The position numbers and the translations under genes were made by a program. The notes below the pieces were generated by a model. The model made no database searches. It saw only the letters and a program-made list of their open reading frames with translations, and was not told where the DNA came from. Below are positions 1-8,317 of a stretch of DNA of 22,017 nt, one piece after another. Origin of the DNA: Spirochaetota bacterium (GTDB lineage Bacteria > Spirochaetota > UBA4802 > JAFGJZ01); the NCBI GenBank assembly GCA_022704645.1, contig JAKJGA010000014.1, forward strand, positions 1-22,017, in the 5' to 3' direction. The number at the start of each line of letters is the position of its first letter. The stretch's first letter is position 1.

Positions 1-2
1 CC

Positions 3-341
3 GCTTTAGGATCTTCGGACAAGCGGTTTGAGAAATATGACGGTCTTTATCATGAAATAATGAATGAATTGGAGAGAGAAAGAATGAAAGTGTTAAACGA
101 TGTTAAAAAATGGGTTCAGGACAAGGTATCAGGATCTGCTCAGCCTAAGGCTGCAGCTAAACCGGCTCCTGCAGCAAAACCTGCCGCATCTTCTTCTGCT
201 AAACCTGTAGCAAAGAAAACAGTTAAAAAAGCCGCTGGTAAAAAAGTGGTAAAAAAAGCTGTTAAAAAAGTGGTAAAAAAAGCTGCAAAGAAAGTAGTTA
301 AGAAAGCTGTAAAAAAAGCAGTAAAGAAAGGTTCAAAGTAA
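3..341 (+). CDS. Protein with histone H1-like Lys/Ala/Val-rich tail (5' end uncertain, probably cut by window edge)
   Basis: The frame is open from base 3 to the TAA at 339-341, so at least 112 codons are readable and the true start may lie left of the window. The N-terminal part is charged and looks helical, including EKYDGLYHEI and NELERERMKVLNDVKKWV. It is followed by an Ala/Pro/Ser linker and then a tail of about 45 residues built from KKA, KKV and VVKK units. Such tails bind DNA without sequence specificity in bacterial H1-like proteins such as the chlamydial Hc1/Hc2 type, so nucleoid binding is the likely role (inference). Start choice: ATG 60 has no ribosome site, while ATG 84 has GGAG at 71-74 with 9-nt spacing and would give an 85-residue protein. 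The protein-like sequence upstream argues for a longer product, so the start is unresolved. Confidence 0.6.
   Translation, partial: ALGSSDKRFEKYDGLYHEIMNELERERMKVLNDVKKWVQDKVSGSAQPKAAAKPAPAAKPAASSSAKPVAKKTVKKAAGKKVVKKAVKKVVKKAAKKVVKKAVKKAVKKGSK
201..338 (+). repeat. Lys-rich tail coding repeat (KKA/KKV/VVKK units)
   Basis: Imperfect short repeats, mostly variants of GTTAAAAAAGCT and GTGGTAAAAAAA, encode the basic tail. The composition is strongly purine-biased on the plus strand. Repeats of this kind change length easily by slippage, so the tail length may vary between strains (inference). Confidence 0.55.
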
Positions 342-381
342 TTTAATAAGAGGCAGGTTCAAAAATCTGCCTCTTATTAAA
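342..381. terminator. Bidirectional intrinsic terminator between convergent genes
   Basis: A perfect 15-bp inverted repeat has arms TTTAATAAGAGGCAG (342-356) and CTGCCTCTTATTAAA (367-381) around a 10-nt loop. The A/T-rich outer ends supply a U-tract in either direction. It begins directly after the stop of the left gene and covers the last codons of the minus-strand radical SAM gene. Confidence 0.85.
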
Positions 382-1366
382 TCTTTATAAGTTCTCCGTT
401 GTGGAATTTATAGAAAATTCTGGTTTTGTATTTATCCTCAAGGTATTTAATATTTGCTCTTTTTTGTCCTATGTATTCTTCCTTATAGTCACTTGGAATT
501 AATATCGTGCTTTTCGGTTCTATATCCTGGAAAAGAAAAAGTTTTTCCATATCATCGCGTTTTAATCTTGATTTGACGATCTGACCGAATGAAGGATGAT
601 ATGCGCCGCCAATAATTTTTGAGAGATTCCCGTTTTCGACTGGATTTATCCCTATTCTGATGACGCTTATATTATTTTTCCGAAAAATTTTCATCATCTC
701 ATATGTCCATTCCATGGCTTCATCGATGGACAGAGGTAAGTATATACCGGTTTTAAACATTTCACCAAGGCTTGTTCCGTCAAATACAACTGTAGGGTAA
801 ATCCTGGCTGCTGAAGGATTTAACTCTGCAGCAATTTCAGCAGATCTTATGGATTTATCAATACTATCAAGCGGCAAGCCCGGTAAAAGCTGGATAACAA
901 GGTCAAACCCGTTTTTTTTAATTAATTCTGCGGCATCAATCGTTTGTTCAGCAGTGTGACCTCTGCCGGATGCTTTTAGTACGTCATCCGAAAATGACTG
1001 CGCTCCGATTTCTATTGTTTTAACAGAATATCTGTTCAGCAATGATAATGTTTCGTTATTTATTAAATCCGGTCTCGTGGAAACTCGAATCCCATCGATC
1101 AAACCGCTTTCAAGAGCGGATTTAGCTTCTGTAAGAAGTTGTATCTGGTAATTTACATCTATACCGGTAAAGCTTCCGCCGAAAAAAGCCAGTTCGAATT
1201 TAGTCACTGATTTGGGGGCTGATTTGCGATATTGTTTAATTACAGGAATTATTTCCTCTGGCAGGGGTTCTCGGCCTGCCTGGATTTTCTGATCACAGAA
1301 TATACATAAATTCGGGCAGCCTTTATGTGGAACGAAAAATGGTACTGTTATTCTTTTCTTGCTCAT
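377..1366 (-). CDS. Elp3-like radical SAM protein without acetyltransferase domain
   Basis: This 329-residue protein has the radical SAM cluster motif C17-x3-C21-x2-C24 (GCPNLCIFC) near the N-terminus. It also has the glycine-rich SAM-binding stretch FFGGSFTG and later conserved strands such as VSTRPD and IEIGAQS. This matches the Elp3/COG1243 group of radical SAM proteins, which bind a [4Fe-4S] cluster and cleave SAM. Full Elp3 proteins modify tRNA wobble uridine and carry a C-terminal GNAT domain of about 150 residues; that domain is absent here. The length matches the short bacterial form often found near rnc in Clostridia (from memory), whose substrate is not established. The ATG has no convincing Shine-Dalgarno, but an in-frame TAA six codons upstream with no other start between fixes it. 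The gene is monocistronic and convergent with the H1-tailed gene. Confidence 0.8.
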   Translation of the reverse strand: MSKKRITVPFFVPHKGCPNLCIFCDQKIQAGREPLPEEIIPVIKQYRKSAPKSVTKFELAFFGGSFTGIDVNYQIQLLTEAKSALESGLIDGIRVSTRPDLINNETLSLLNRYSVKTIEIGAQSFSDDVLKASGRGHTAEQTIDAAELIKKNGFDLVIQLLPGLPLDSIDKSIRSAEIAAELNPSAARIYPTVVFDGTSLGEMFKTGIYLPLSIDEAMEWTYEMMKIFRKNNISVIRIGINPVENGNLSKIIGGAYHPSFGQIVKSRLKRDDMEKLFLFQDIEPKSTILIPSDYKEEYIGQKRANIKYLEDKYKTRIFYKFHNGELIKI

Positions 1367-1481
1367 CTGGTGAAATAATCCCTGTTATTGTGTTGAAATT
1401 GATTTTTCTAATAAAAGAGTAATTCAGAAAATACTTCTTGATCTTGTCTAATTATTTTTTTTGTGTTATAGCTAATTAAAA

Positions 1482-1510
1482 TTGCAAATATTTCCGTTAG
1501 TATTTATGAT
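1482..1510 (+). promoter_or_regulatory. Candidate sigma70-type promoter for the 1563 gene
   Basis: TTGCAA (1482-1487), a 17-nt spacer, then TATGAT (1505-1510), placing transcription start near 1517 and a leader of about 45 nt. The -35 matches consensus at four of six positions and the -10 at five of six. Confidence 0.45.
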
Positions 1511-1562
1511 GAAGTCTGTATTTCGATTATAGGCTTTATATTTATTTTGCAGACGGTGTTAT

Positions 1563-2624
1563 ATGAAAAAAATATTTTTGACTTTGTTTATTTTAATGCC
1601 TGTATGCATTGCTGCAAAAACTACTGTTACTTTTGATTTGCCTGCATATTTCCCGAGTCTTGACTCACAGACCGGTATTGCAGATTCATTTCAGGACAAA
1701 ATTGACGCAAACGGTGATTTTATCGCAGAAGCTAATATGCTTTGTAATTTATCAGGTTATCCGGTGGGTTCTGTTTTAATCGGTGTTTTCCCTCATTTCA
1801 CTGCCGGAGCAGGTGTTGCACTTGGTTTTTCTAATTTAAAGTATTTTGATGATAAATCTGTTGATGGTTCTTTTCCTGCAGTCGGATTTGCTCCCGTTGT
1901 TTTTTTCGGAACGGGTATTTCGGATAAAATTGATCTTATCGGCAAATTCAGCTATTTTGATATTTTTTATTATAACCCTGACTCAATCAATAAAGTATCT
2001 GAATATGTGAAGATAAAGAAATTGAAAATTGTCGGTATCGGCGGAAAAATACGTTATAAGATTTTTGATGAGGCGGTTGTTGTTCCTTTTTTGCTTAAAC
2101 TCGAGGGTATAAATATATCGGCGGGTGCAGATATGCTTAGAGGAATAATTGAAATGAAGAGAGAGATTGACGGTGAACTTGGTTCATTTGATCTTGATCC
2201 AGACGGAGCCGGACCTGCACCTCAAGGGAACTATCCAGTTACTTATGATGGTGAACTTGACGGAAATTTGAAATGGTTTCAAATTGATGCTGCTTTTAAT
2301 GTAAATGCGTATTTCAATATAGCGAAGATATTTAATGTATATTCAGGTTTCGGGTGTGCTTTCGGATTTGGTTATTTTACACTTTCCGCTGATTCAAATG
2401 TTGCCGTTAGTACTGATCCTATTCCCGTTGTCAATCCAACAGGTCAGCTTGGCACAGCTTTAATGGAGTCATCATCAAAATATTATCCTTATCCAGTCAT
2501 ACCTACTTATCTTTTCGGCTTAGAGCTTAATTTATTTATGTTCAAGCTTACCGCTGAGACAATGGTTAATCTTAAAAACAAGGAAGATGTTACACTTACT
2601 ATAGGTGCAAGATTTCAATTCTGA
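1563..2624 (+). CDS. Exported protein, probably outer-membrane beta-barrel, unknown function
   Basis: I do not recognise the family. The 353-residue protein begins with a typical signal peptide (MKKIFLTLFILMPVCIAA). The mature part is rich in Gly, Phe, Tyr and alternating polar/hydrophobic strands such as FPHFTAGAGVALGF and YSGFGCAFGFGYFTL, with acidic turns between them. It ends in VTLTIGARFQF, a final amphipathic strand with a terminal Phe, as expected for a barrel recognised by BamA. There is no lipobox. The ribosome site is weak (ACGGTG ahead of the ATG). It lies 130 nt upstream of the symporter gene, which has its own candidate promoter, so a functional link is possible but not shown. 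The barrel assignment rests on composition and the C-terminal residue only. Confidence 0.6.
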   Translation: MKKIFLTLFILMPVCIAAKTTVTFDLPAYFPSLDSQTGIADSFQDKIDANGDFIAEANMLCNLSGYPVGSVLIGVFPHFTAGAGVALGFSNLKYFDDKSVDGSFPAVGFAPVVFFGTGISDKIDLIGKFSYFDIFYYNPDSINKVSEYVKIKKLKIVGIGGKIRYKIFDEAVVVPFLLKLEGINISAGADMLRGIIEMKREIDGELGSFDLDPDGAGPAPQGNYPVTYDGELDGNLKWFQIDAAFNVNAYFNIAKIFNVYSGFGCAFGFGYFTLSADSNVAVSTDPIPVVNPTGQLGTALMESSSKYYPYPVIPTYLFGLELNLFMFKLTAETMVNLKNKEDVTLTIGARFQF

Positions 2625-2689
2625 TTAAACGCTTTAAATCATGTTGAAATATGTTTTCTTTTTTCTTTCGAATCGGGTTTATTCATATT

Positions 2690-2718
2690 TTGCAATTGAC
2701 CGCAGTTTTTCGAATAAT
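2690..2718 (+). promoter_or_regulatory. Candidate promoter for the symporter gene
   Basis: TTGCAA (2690-2695), 17-nt spacer, AATAAT (2713-2718). The -35 hexamer is identical to that of the candidate promoter upstream of 1563. Transcription would start near 2725, 30 nt before the ATG. Confidence 0.35.
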
Positions 2719-2754
2719 TAAACCATCCAGACGGAGTAATTATGGAGGAATTGA

Positions 2755-4209
2755 ATGACTGCAATAATATTTGTTTGTGTGTTTATGTTACTGATGATTG
2801 GCATCGGTCTGTGGGGCATGAGAAAAACTTCATCGCTCAATGATTTTTTTCTGGGCGGACGTTCGATAGGTCCATGGGTTTCTGCAGTTGCATATGGTAC
2901 TACTTATTTTTCGGCGGTACTTTTCATAGGCTTTGCCGGAAAACTGGGTTGGGGCTTTGGTCTCAGTTCAATTCTTATTGCTTTAGGTAATGCCTTTTTG
3001 GGATCATTCGCGGCATGGCTTATTCTCGGTAAACGCACAAGGGTAATGACTCAAAATCTGGATGTTATTACAATGCCGGAATTTCTTCAGGAGCGTTATG
3101 GTGCGAATTGGTTTAAGCTTATAAGTGCGGCAATAATATTTATTTTTCTGCTTCCTTACTGTGCGTCAATTTTTAAGGGGCTTGGTCATCTTTTTGAATC
3201 AACCTTTTCCATTTCATATGATACCGCTCTTTTAATAATGATTATAATAACAGCAATTTATCTGATTCTCGGCGGCTATTTTGCTATTACCGTAACTGAT
3301 TTTATTCAGGGAATTGTTATGATATTCGGATGTGCTGCAATGGTTGCAGTTTTGACTTCGGATGCAGGCGGAATATCAAATGTGATTTCAATGATTTCAA
3401 CAAAGTATGCTGAGCATATTCCTGAAGCTAAAAAGCCTTCGATGCTGATACTGGGTTCATTAATATTTATGACAAGTTTCGGAACTTGGGGACTTCCTCA
3501 GATGGTTCAGAAATTCTATGCCATTAAAAATGAAAAAGTCATAATGAAAGCCGCGATTGCTACAACTGTTTTTGCGCTGATTATATCACTTACTGCATAT
3601 TTTGTCGGATCAATGTCTCATATCTTTTTTGACACTCTTCCGATGAATGGAACAAAACCTGCTTTTGACAGGATAGTTCCGGATATGCTGAATGCTCATC
3701 TGCCGCAAACTCTTATGGCTCTGATTCTTCTTTTGGTTTTATCTGCTTCAATGTCGACTTTGTCATCACTTATTCTGGTTTCATCTTCAGCCGTTGCAAT
3801 TGATATGTATAAGGGGCATGTTAATCCGAATATATCAAAAAGAAAATCTCTTGCAATGATGCGTTTTCTTTGTCTTGTATTTATGGCATTTGCCTTCTTC
3901 ATAGCCCGATATGAGTTTGCCTTTATTGTTACCTTGATGAGTTTGTCATGGGGAGTAGTTGCTGGAAGTTTTCTTGCTCCTTATCTTTATGGATTATACT
4001 GGAAAGGTGCGACAAAAGCAGGTGTTCTTGCCGGAATGATAACCGGATTTACTCTGGCCATCGTTCTTTTTTATAAGATGGGTCAGGATTATTCTCCGCT
4101 TGCGTCTTCTATTGCTATGATTGTTCCTTTTGCTGTTGTGCCGGTTGTTAGTATATTTACAAAGCCTCCGAGGAAAGAAATAGTCGAAAAGGCTTTCAAA
4201 GGATTTTGA
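2755..4209 (+). CDS. Sodium:solute symporter (SSS family)
   Basis: A 484-residue polytopic inner-membrane protein with about 13 hydrophobic segments and no signal peptide. SSS signatures are visible: the first-helix exit with SLNDFFLGGRSIGPW (about 27-41), a second helix with YFSAVLFIGFAGKLGW (51-66), and GGYFAITVTDFIQGIVM (173-189), which is the family's hallmark TDxxQ segment. SSS proteins use the LeuT fold and couple solute uptake to the Na+ gradient; substrates include proline, pantothenate, sugars and carboxylates. The substrate here cannot be assigned from the sequence. The start is supported by GGAGG at 2744-2748 with 6-nt spacing. The gene has its own candidate promoter and ends in a terminator, so it is probably transcribed alone or with 1563-2624. 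Confidence 0.85.
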   Translation: MTAIIFVCVFMLLMIGIGLWGMRKTSSLNDFFLGGRSIGPWVSAVAYGTTYFSAVLFIGFAGKLGWGFGLSSILIALGNAFLGSFAAWLILGKRTRVMTQNLDVITMPEFLQERYGANWFKLISAAIIFIFLLPYCASIFKGLGHLFESTFSISYDTALLIMIIITAIYLILGGYFAITVTDFIQGIVMIFGCAAMVAVLTSDAGGISNVISMISTKYAEHIPEAKKPSMLILGSLIFMTSFGTWGLPQMVQKFYAIKNEKVIMKAAIATTVFALIISLTAYFVGSMSHIFFDTLPMNGTKPAFDRIVPDMLNAHLPQTLMALILLLVLSASMSTLSSLILVSSSAVAIDMYKGHVNPNISKRKSLAMMRFLCLVFMAFAFFIARYEFAFIVTLMSLSWGVVAGSFLAPYLYGLYWKGATKAGVLAGMITGFTLAIVLFYKMGQDYSPLASSIAMIVPFAVVPVVSIFTKPPRKEIVEKAFKGF

Positions 4210-4219
4210 GGTTATAAAT

Positions 4220-4248
4220 AAAAGCAGCAGATTATATCTGCTGCTTTT
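4220..4248. terminator. Bidirectional intrinsic terminator
   Basis: A perfect 13-bp stem has arms AAAAGCAGCAGAT (4220-4232) and ATCTGCTGCTTTT (4236-4248) around a TAT loop. The A/T ends give a U-tract in both directions. It follows the symporter stop by 10 nt and covers the end of the convergent kinase gene. Confidence 0.85.
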
Positions 4249-7200
4249 CGCATGAAACTACTTCCGTAATTGTTCTAATTAAATCCTCGATATTATAGGG
4301 CTTAATGATGCGGGCTGAAAAACCGTATTCTAAAAAATTGCTCATTGCGTCATCGTTTGAATAACCGCTTGAAACAACTCCTTTTACCAAAGGATTTATT
4401 TTTTTTAGATTTAAAAATGTTTCTTTGCCGCCCATTCCGCCCGGAATCGTCAGATCAAGAAGTACCACGTCAAAAGGTTTTCCTTCACAAATTGATTTTT
4501 CATATTCCTTTATTGTGTTTTTTCCATCAGATGTAAAAACATATTCGTATCCGTAATGCTCGAAAATCCTGGCAAGGAGTGTCAGAATATTTTCTTCATC
4601 TTCAAGAACCAGAATGTGTAATCTTTGATTATTTATGACAGGTTCATTAGAAGATTTTTCTTTGATTTCTTTGTCTATTGCAGGAAGATATAGTGTAAAA
4701 ACGGTTCCGGAACCGATTTCAGATTCAACATCAATATGTCCGCAATGGTTTTTTACAATCGAGTATGAAATCGCAAGACCAAGACCATGTCCTGTCGGCT
4801 TTGTTGTGAAATAAGGGTCAAAGATATTAGGCAGAATATCTTTTGGTATTCCGGAACCGCTGTCCTGAATGATAAAGCGTACATAATTACCTTTTTCAAG
4901 ACAAGGATTTGATGAATCATCATTGCTGTAATTAGAACATTTAATAATAACTTTGCCGGTATCTTCCATAGCCTGGCGTGCGTTAAGAAGAAGATTATGC
5001 AGAACCTGTGAAATTTGACTTTCATCAATTTCAATATTCCAAAGATCATCCTGTATATCGAATTCACAAATTATTGCTGAACTGTGAAAGGCAAGATCAA
5101 CGCTGTCAATTATAAGCTCGTAAGCCGACGCGGTTGTTTTAACGGGAAGTCCTCCCTTCGAAAGGGTCAGGAGCTGATGGGTAAGATCCTTTGCTTTTAT
5201 TGAAGCTTTTTCAGCATCAAGAACTGCTTTTAAAATGCGTGTTTCTGAATCGCCGATCCATATTTTCGCAAGAGAAATGTTGCCTAGTATTGTTGTGAGA
5301 ATGTTGTTGAAGTCATGAGCTATTCCTCCTGCAAGTATTCCAAGGGATTCAAGCTTGAGGGATTTAAGCATGTTTTCTTCATGCTGTTTTTTTTCGGAGA
5401 TATCTTTTATTGTTAAAACTTTTGCTGATAGTTTTCCTGATTTATCAAAAACGGATGATATGGAAATTTCAGCAGGAATGCTTGTTCCGTCTTTTGTTGA
5501 GGCAAGGTAGCGATTAGTTGTTCCGTCCGGAAGATTCCGGACGATTTCGTGTGTAATATTTTTACCGTCCTCATCGATCAATGTTAAAACATTTTCAACT
5601 TCTTTGCCTAAAGCTGTTTCATGAGGAACTTTTGTCAGATTTTCAGCGTTTTGATTCATGAGAATGATTTTAAAACCGCTGTCTATGGTTATTATTGCTT
5701 CAGTGATGGACTTCAGTGTGACAAAAAGTTTTTCTCTTTCATCCGCGATTTTTTCATTAGTTTGTTTTATTTCTGTTATATCCTGAAGAACAACAATTGC
5801 ATACGGCAGGTAACCTTTTCCGTTTTTTACAATACGTGCTGAAATATTAATGTCGATTTCTTCGCCGTCGCCGCGCACAGCTTTTGTTTCAGTTAATATA
5901 AAAGGAGTTTTTTCAGAAAAAAGATCAGAAAGAAGTTTCTGCATTTCATTTTTTGTTTTATCCGGAAAAATATCGGAATATTTTTTACCTATAAGTTTAC
6001 TCCTATCTGTTTTCAGATATTCGGAGAATTTCTGATTCGCATCTGTAATCAGGTAATTTTCTGATATAATCCCAAGACCGATAAGCGGGAAATCAAAATA
6101 ATTACGAAGGTGCTCTTCGAGTTTTTTCCTCATGTCATTATCAGCTTTTTCAGCAGTGATGTCTTCTATTATAGCGACGATGCAGTCTATTACGTTATCG
6201 GCATTTTTAATTGAGAAAACTGTTATGTGTAAAAAACATTCAGAATTGATATTTCTATAGCGGAAATTATTGATTTCAAAAGTTTCTCCGCGTTTGAGTT
6301 TTTCAAGTTCACATGTGTATTCAGAAAAAATAGGGTCGGAAAACAGAGTATAATTTTTATCAAAATCGGATCCGAATATCTTCGTAAAGGCTGTATTTGA
6401 TTTTATGTGTCGTCCGTCTTTTTCAAAAATCGCCATTGCAACCGGATTCTTCATTATTACTCGGTTCAGAATGCCGTGCTCTTTGGAAAGAAGTTCTTCC
6501 ATTGCCTTTCGTTTGGTGACATCAGCAAAAACCGTTAAATTCAAGGTCTGATTATGCAGATGAATTTTTATACTGCGGCTTTCAGTTTTAATGTGATTTC
6601 CGGTCTTTGGAATAAATACAATATTATATAAATCAGTACTTGCCTTATCTTCCAGGGAGTCATGAAGAAGAATGTTGAATTCGTCACAGCTGGCTGTGTC
6701 TATGATGTTGAAAAGAGATTTTCCGTAAACCTCCTGTGCGGAATAACCTGTTATTTTTTCAAGTGTGTCATTTGCGTATATAATCATATCATTATGATGA
6801 ATAATGACTATTTCCGGGAGATTCGCCATTAGTGCGCGGTATCTTTCTTCACTTTCCTTCAGTGAGTTCAGTGTTTTTATTTTATTTGTGATATCATGCG
6901 AAAATGCACAGACAAAATCGCTTCCGGAAATATTCATATAAACGTAGCGCATTTCTTTGATATGTTTTGATCCGTTTTTTGCAATGTGAATGATTTCACG
7001 TGAGATTGTTTTTTTGTCTTTTAATTCTGTGAATAGTTTGCAGAAATTATCGGAATTCATATCCGGATTAAGAACTGAAATATGCTCTCCCTGAATTTCT
7101 ATCTGAGAATATCCGATTGATTCGGATGCAGAATTGTTTACCAATAGTATTCTGCCGTTGGATGAAAGAAGAAAAAATTCTTCGGATGTATTTTCAAGAA

Positions 7201-7366
7201 TGAAGCGGTATTTGGAAATTTCATCATTGGAGACTGATGTTTTATCAGAAGAAAAAATATCTGATTTATTTTTCAGATTTAGCAGGGCTGTTTCTTTTTT
7301 TATCAGTTCTGTTCTCAGCGCAGATATTTCTTCTTCAAGAGCTGCAGCTGTTTTATCGTAATTCAT
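4232..7366 (-). CDS. Soluble hybrid sensor histidine kinase: five PAS domains, HisKA, HATPase and C-terminal receiver
   Basis: This 1044-residue protein has no membrane segment or signal peptide, so it should sense a cytoplasmic or diffusible cue. In order: a coiled coil (5-40); five PAS-like units at about 52-165, 172-287, 298-406, 418-535 and 543-658, several ending in a DITxxK-type linker; and HisKA with GGIAHDFNN, phosphoacceptor H684. The ATPase domain has an N-box (NLLLNARQ, N791/N795), a G1 box (DSGSGIP, 835-841) and a G2 box (GHGLGL, 859-864). The receiver (916-1037) has acidic residues E922/D923, phospho-acceptor D971 and K1022. The catalytic set appears complete. The start has TCCT on the plus strand (AGGA) 8 nt away. 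The gene lies 24 nt after pyrD on the same strand, so co-transcription is likely. No output regulator or HPt protein is adjacent, so its target lies elsewhere. Confidence 0.9.
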   Translation of the reverse strand: MNYDKTAAALEEEISALRTELIKKETALLNLKNKSDIFSSDKTSVSNDEISKYRFILENTSEEFFLLSSNGRILLVNNSASESIGYSQIEIQGEHISVLNPDMNSDNFCKLFTELKDKKTISREIIHIAKNGSKHIKEMRYVYMNISGSDFVCAFSHDITNKIKTLNSLKESEERYRALMANLPEIVIIHHNDMIIYANDTLEKITGYSAQEVYGKSLFNIIDTASCDEFNILLHDSLEDKASTDLYNIVFIPKTGNHIKTESRSIKIHLHNQTLNLTVFADVTKRKAMEELLSKEHGILNRVIMKNPVAMAIFEKDGRHIKSNTAFTKIFGSDFDKNYTLFSDPIFSEYTCELEKLKRGETFEINNFRYRNINSECFLHITVFSIKNADNVIDCIVAIIEDITAEKADNDMRKKLEEHLRNYFDFPLIGLGIISENYLITDANQKFSEYLKTDRSKLIGKKYSDIFPDKTKNEMQKLLSDLFSEKTPFILTETKAVRGDGEEIDINISARIVKNGKGYLPYAIVVLQDITEIKQTNEKIADEREKLFVTLKSITEAIITIDSGFKIILMNQNAENLTKVPHETALGKEVENVLTLIDEDGKNITHEIVRNLPDGTTNRYLASTKDGTSIPAEISISSVFDKSGKLSAKVLTIKDISEKKQHEENMLKSLKLESLGILAGGIAHDFNNILTTILGNISLAKIWIGDSETRILKAVLDAEKASIKAKDLTHQLLTLSKGGLPVKTTASAYELIIDSVDLAFHSSAIICEFDIQDDLWNIEIDESQISQVLHNLLLNARQAMEDTGKVIIKCSNYSNDDSSNPCLEKGNYVRFIIQDSGSGIPKDILPNIFDPYFTTKPTGHGLGLAISYSIVKNHCGHIDVESEIGSGTVFTLYLPAIDKEIKEKSSNEPVINNQRLHILVLEDEENILTLLARIFEHYGYEYVFTSDGKNTIKEYEKSICEGKPFDVVLLDLTIPGGMGGKETFLNLKKINPLVKGVVSSGYSNDDAMSNFLEYGFSARIIKPYNIEDLIRTITEVVSCEKQQI

Positions 7367-7390
7367 TTGTTATGTCCTGCATGATGCAAA

Positions 7391-8317
7391 TTATTGCGGA
7401 CTGATGCCGCAAGAGTGCGCATAGCCGACAAGATCATTTATATCATCAATTCCATTTTCGGTCATATAATCAGATAGACCTTCAGCTATTTCAGCTGCAC
7501 GGGCCGGATACACCAAATTCATTGTTCCGATTGATATTGCCCGCGCTCCGGCAAGAATAAACTCAAGGGCATCTTCAACATTGGATATTCCGCCGAGACC
7601 GAGTATGGGAATTGAAACTTTTTCAAAAATCTGGTAAACCATTCTGACAGCAACCGGTCTTACGGCAGGTCCGCTTAATCCGGCTACCTTATTGTTGAAA
7701 TGCGGAGTTTTACGTTTAATATCAATTTTCATTCCTACGAGTGTATTGATCGCACTTACGGCGTCAGCACCGCATTCTTCGGCGCAAAGAGCAAACTCTG
7801 TTATATCGGAAACATTCGGAGAAAGTTTTACGATAAGCGGAAGAGTGCATACTTCACGTACTTCCGTCAGGAGTTTGCGCATCAATTTAATGTCCGAACC
7901 GAAAGCAATACCGCCTTCCTTGACATTGGGGCATGAAACGTTTAATTCTATCGCATGGATTTTTTTTTCTGCGGAAAGAATTCTGCAAAGTTCGACATTT
8001 TCTTCTATTGAATGTCCGGCGGCATTTGCTATTACGGTTGCGTTTTGCTTTTCCAGGAAAGGAAGTTTATGAGAAAGAAAATTTTCAATTCCGACGTTTT
8101 CCAGACCAATCGAATTTAGTATTCCGGATGGTGTTTCTATAATGCGGTTTCCGCTGTTGCCCGGTCGCGGTTTCAGCGAGAGTCCTTTTGTTATTACCGC
8201 CCCGATTTCGGAAAGATCATAAAATGCCGAAAGTTCTTCTCCGTAGCCTGCAGTACCTGATGCAACTGTAACAGGATTTTTCAGTGTAAGAGATCCTATT
8301 TTTACGGAGAGATTCAT
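7391..8317 (-). CDS. pyrD: Dihydroorotate dehydrogenase, class 1B catalytic subunit
   Basis: Oxidises dihydroorotate to orotate in de novo pyrimidine synthesis, using FMN. The 308-residue protein is the usual length for the soluble class 1 enzyme. Visible motifs are the N-terminal GTAGYG flavin-site loop (21-26), K44 in VITKG, the active-site loop NVSCPN with catalytic C129 (a cysteine marks class 1; class 2 has serine), K164 in IVKLSPN, and the C-terminal phosphate-binding LGLGGIS and SIGTMN segments. Class 1B enzymes normally work with PyrK, an FAD/[2Fe-2S] partner that passes electrons to NAD+; no pyrK is adjacent in this window. The start is supported by GAGGT (plus-strand ACCTC, 8322-8326) with 4-nt spacing. 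The hybrid kinase gene follows 24 nt downstream on the same strand. Confidence 0.92.
   Translation of the reverse strand: MNLSVKIGSLTLKNPVTVASGTAGYGEELSAFYDLSEIGAVITKGLSLKPRPGNSGNRIIETPSGILNSIGLENVGIENFLSHKLPFLEKQNATVIANAAGHSIEENVELCRILSAEKKIHAIELNVSCPNVKEGGIAFGSDIKLMRKLLTEVREVCTLPLIVKLSPNVSDITEFALCAEECGADAVSAINTLVGMKIDIKRKTPHFNNKVAGLSGPAVRPVAVRMVYQIFEKVSIPILGLGGISNVEDALEFILAGARAISIGTMNLVYPARAAEIAEGLSDYMTENGIDDINDLVGYAHSCGISPQ

Noticed and set aside
7692..8142. Plus-strand open frames opposite pyrD
   Set aside because: pyrD has full catalytic motifs in the other strand, and these frames show no ribosome site or protein-like composition.
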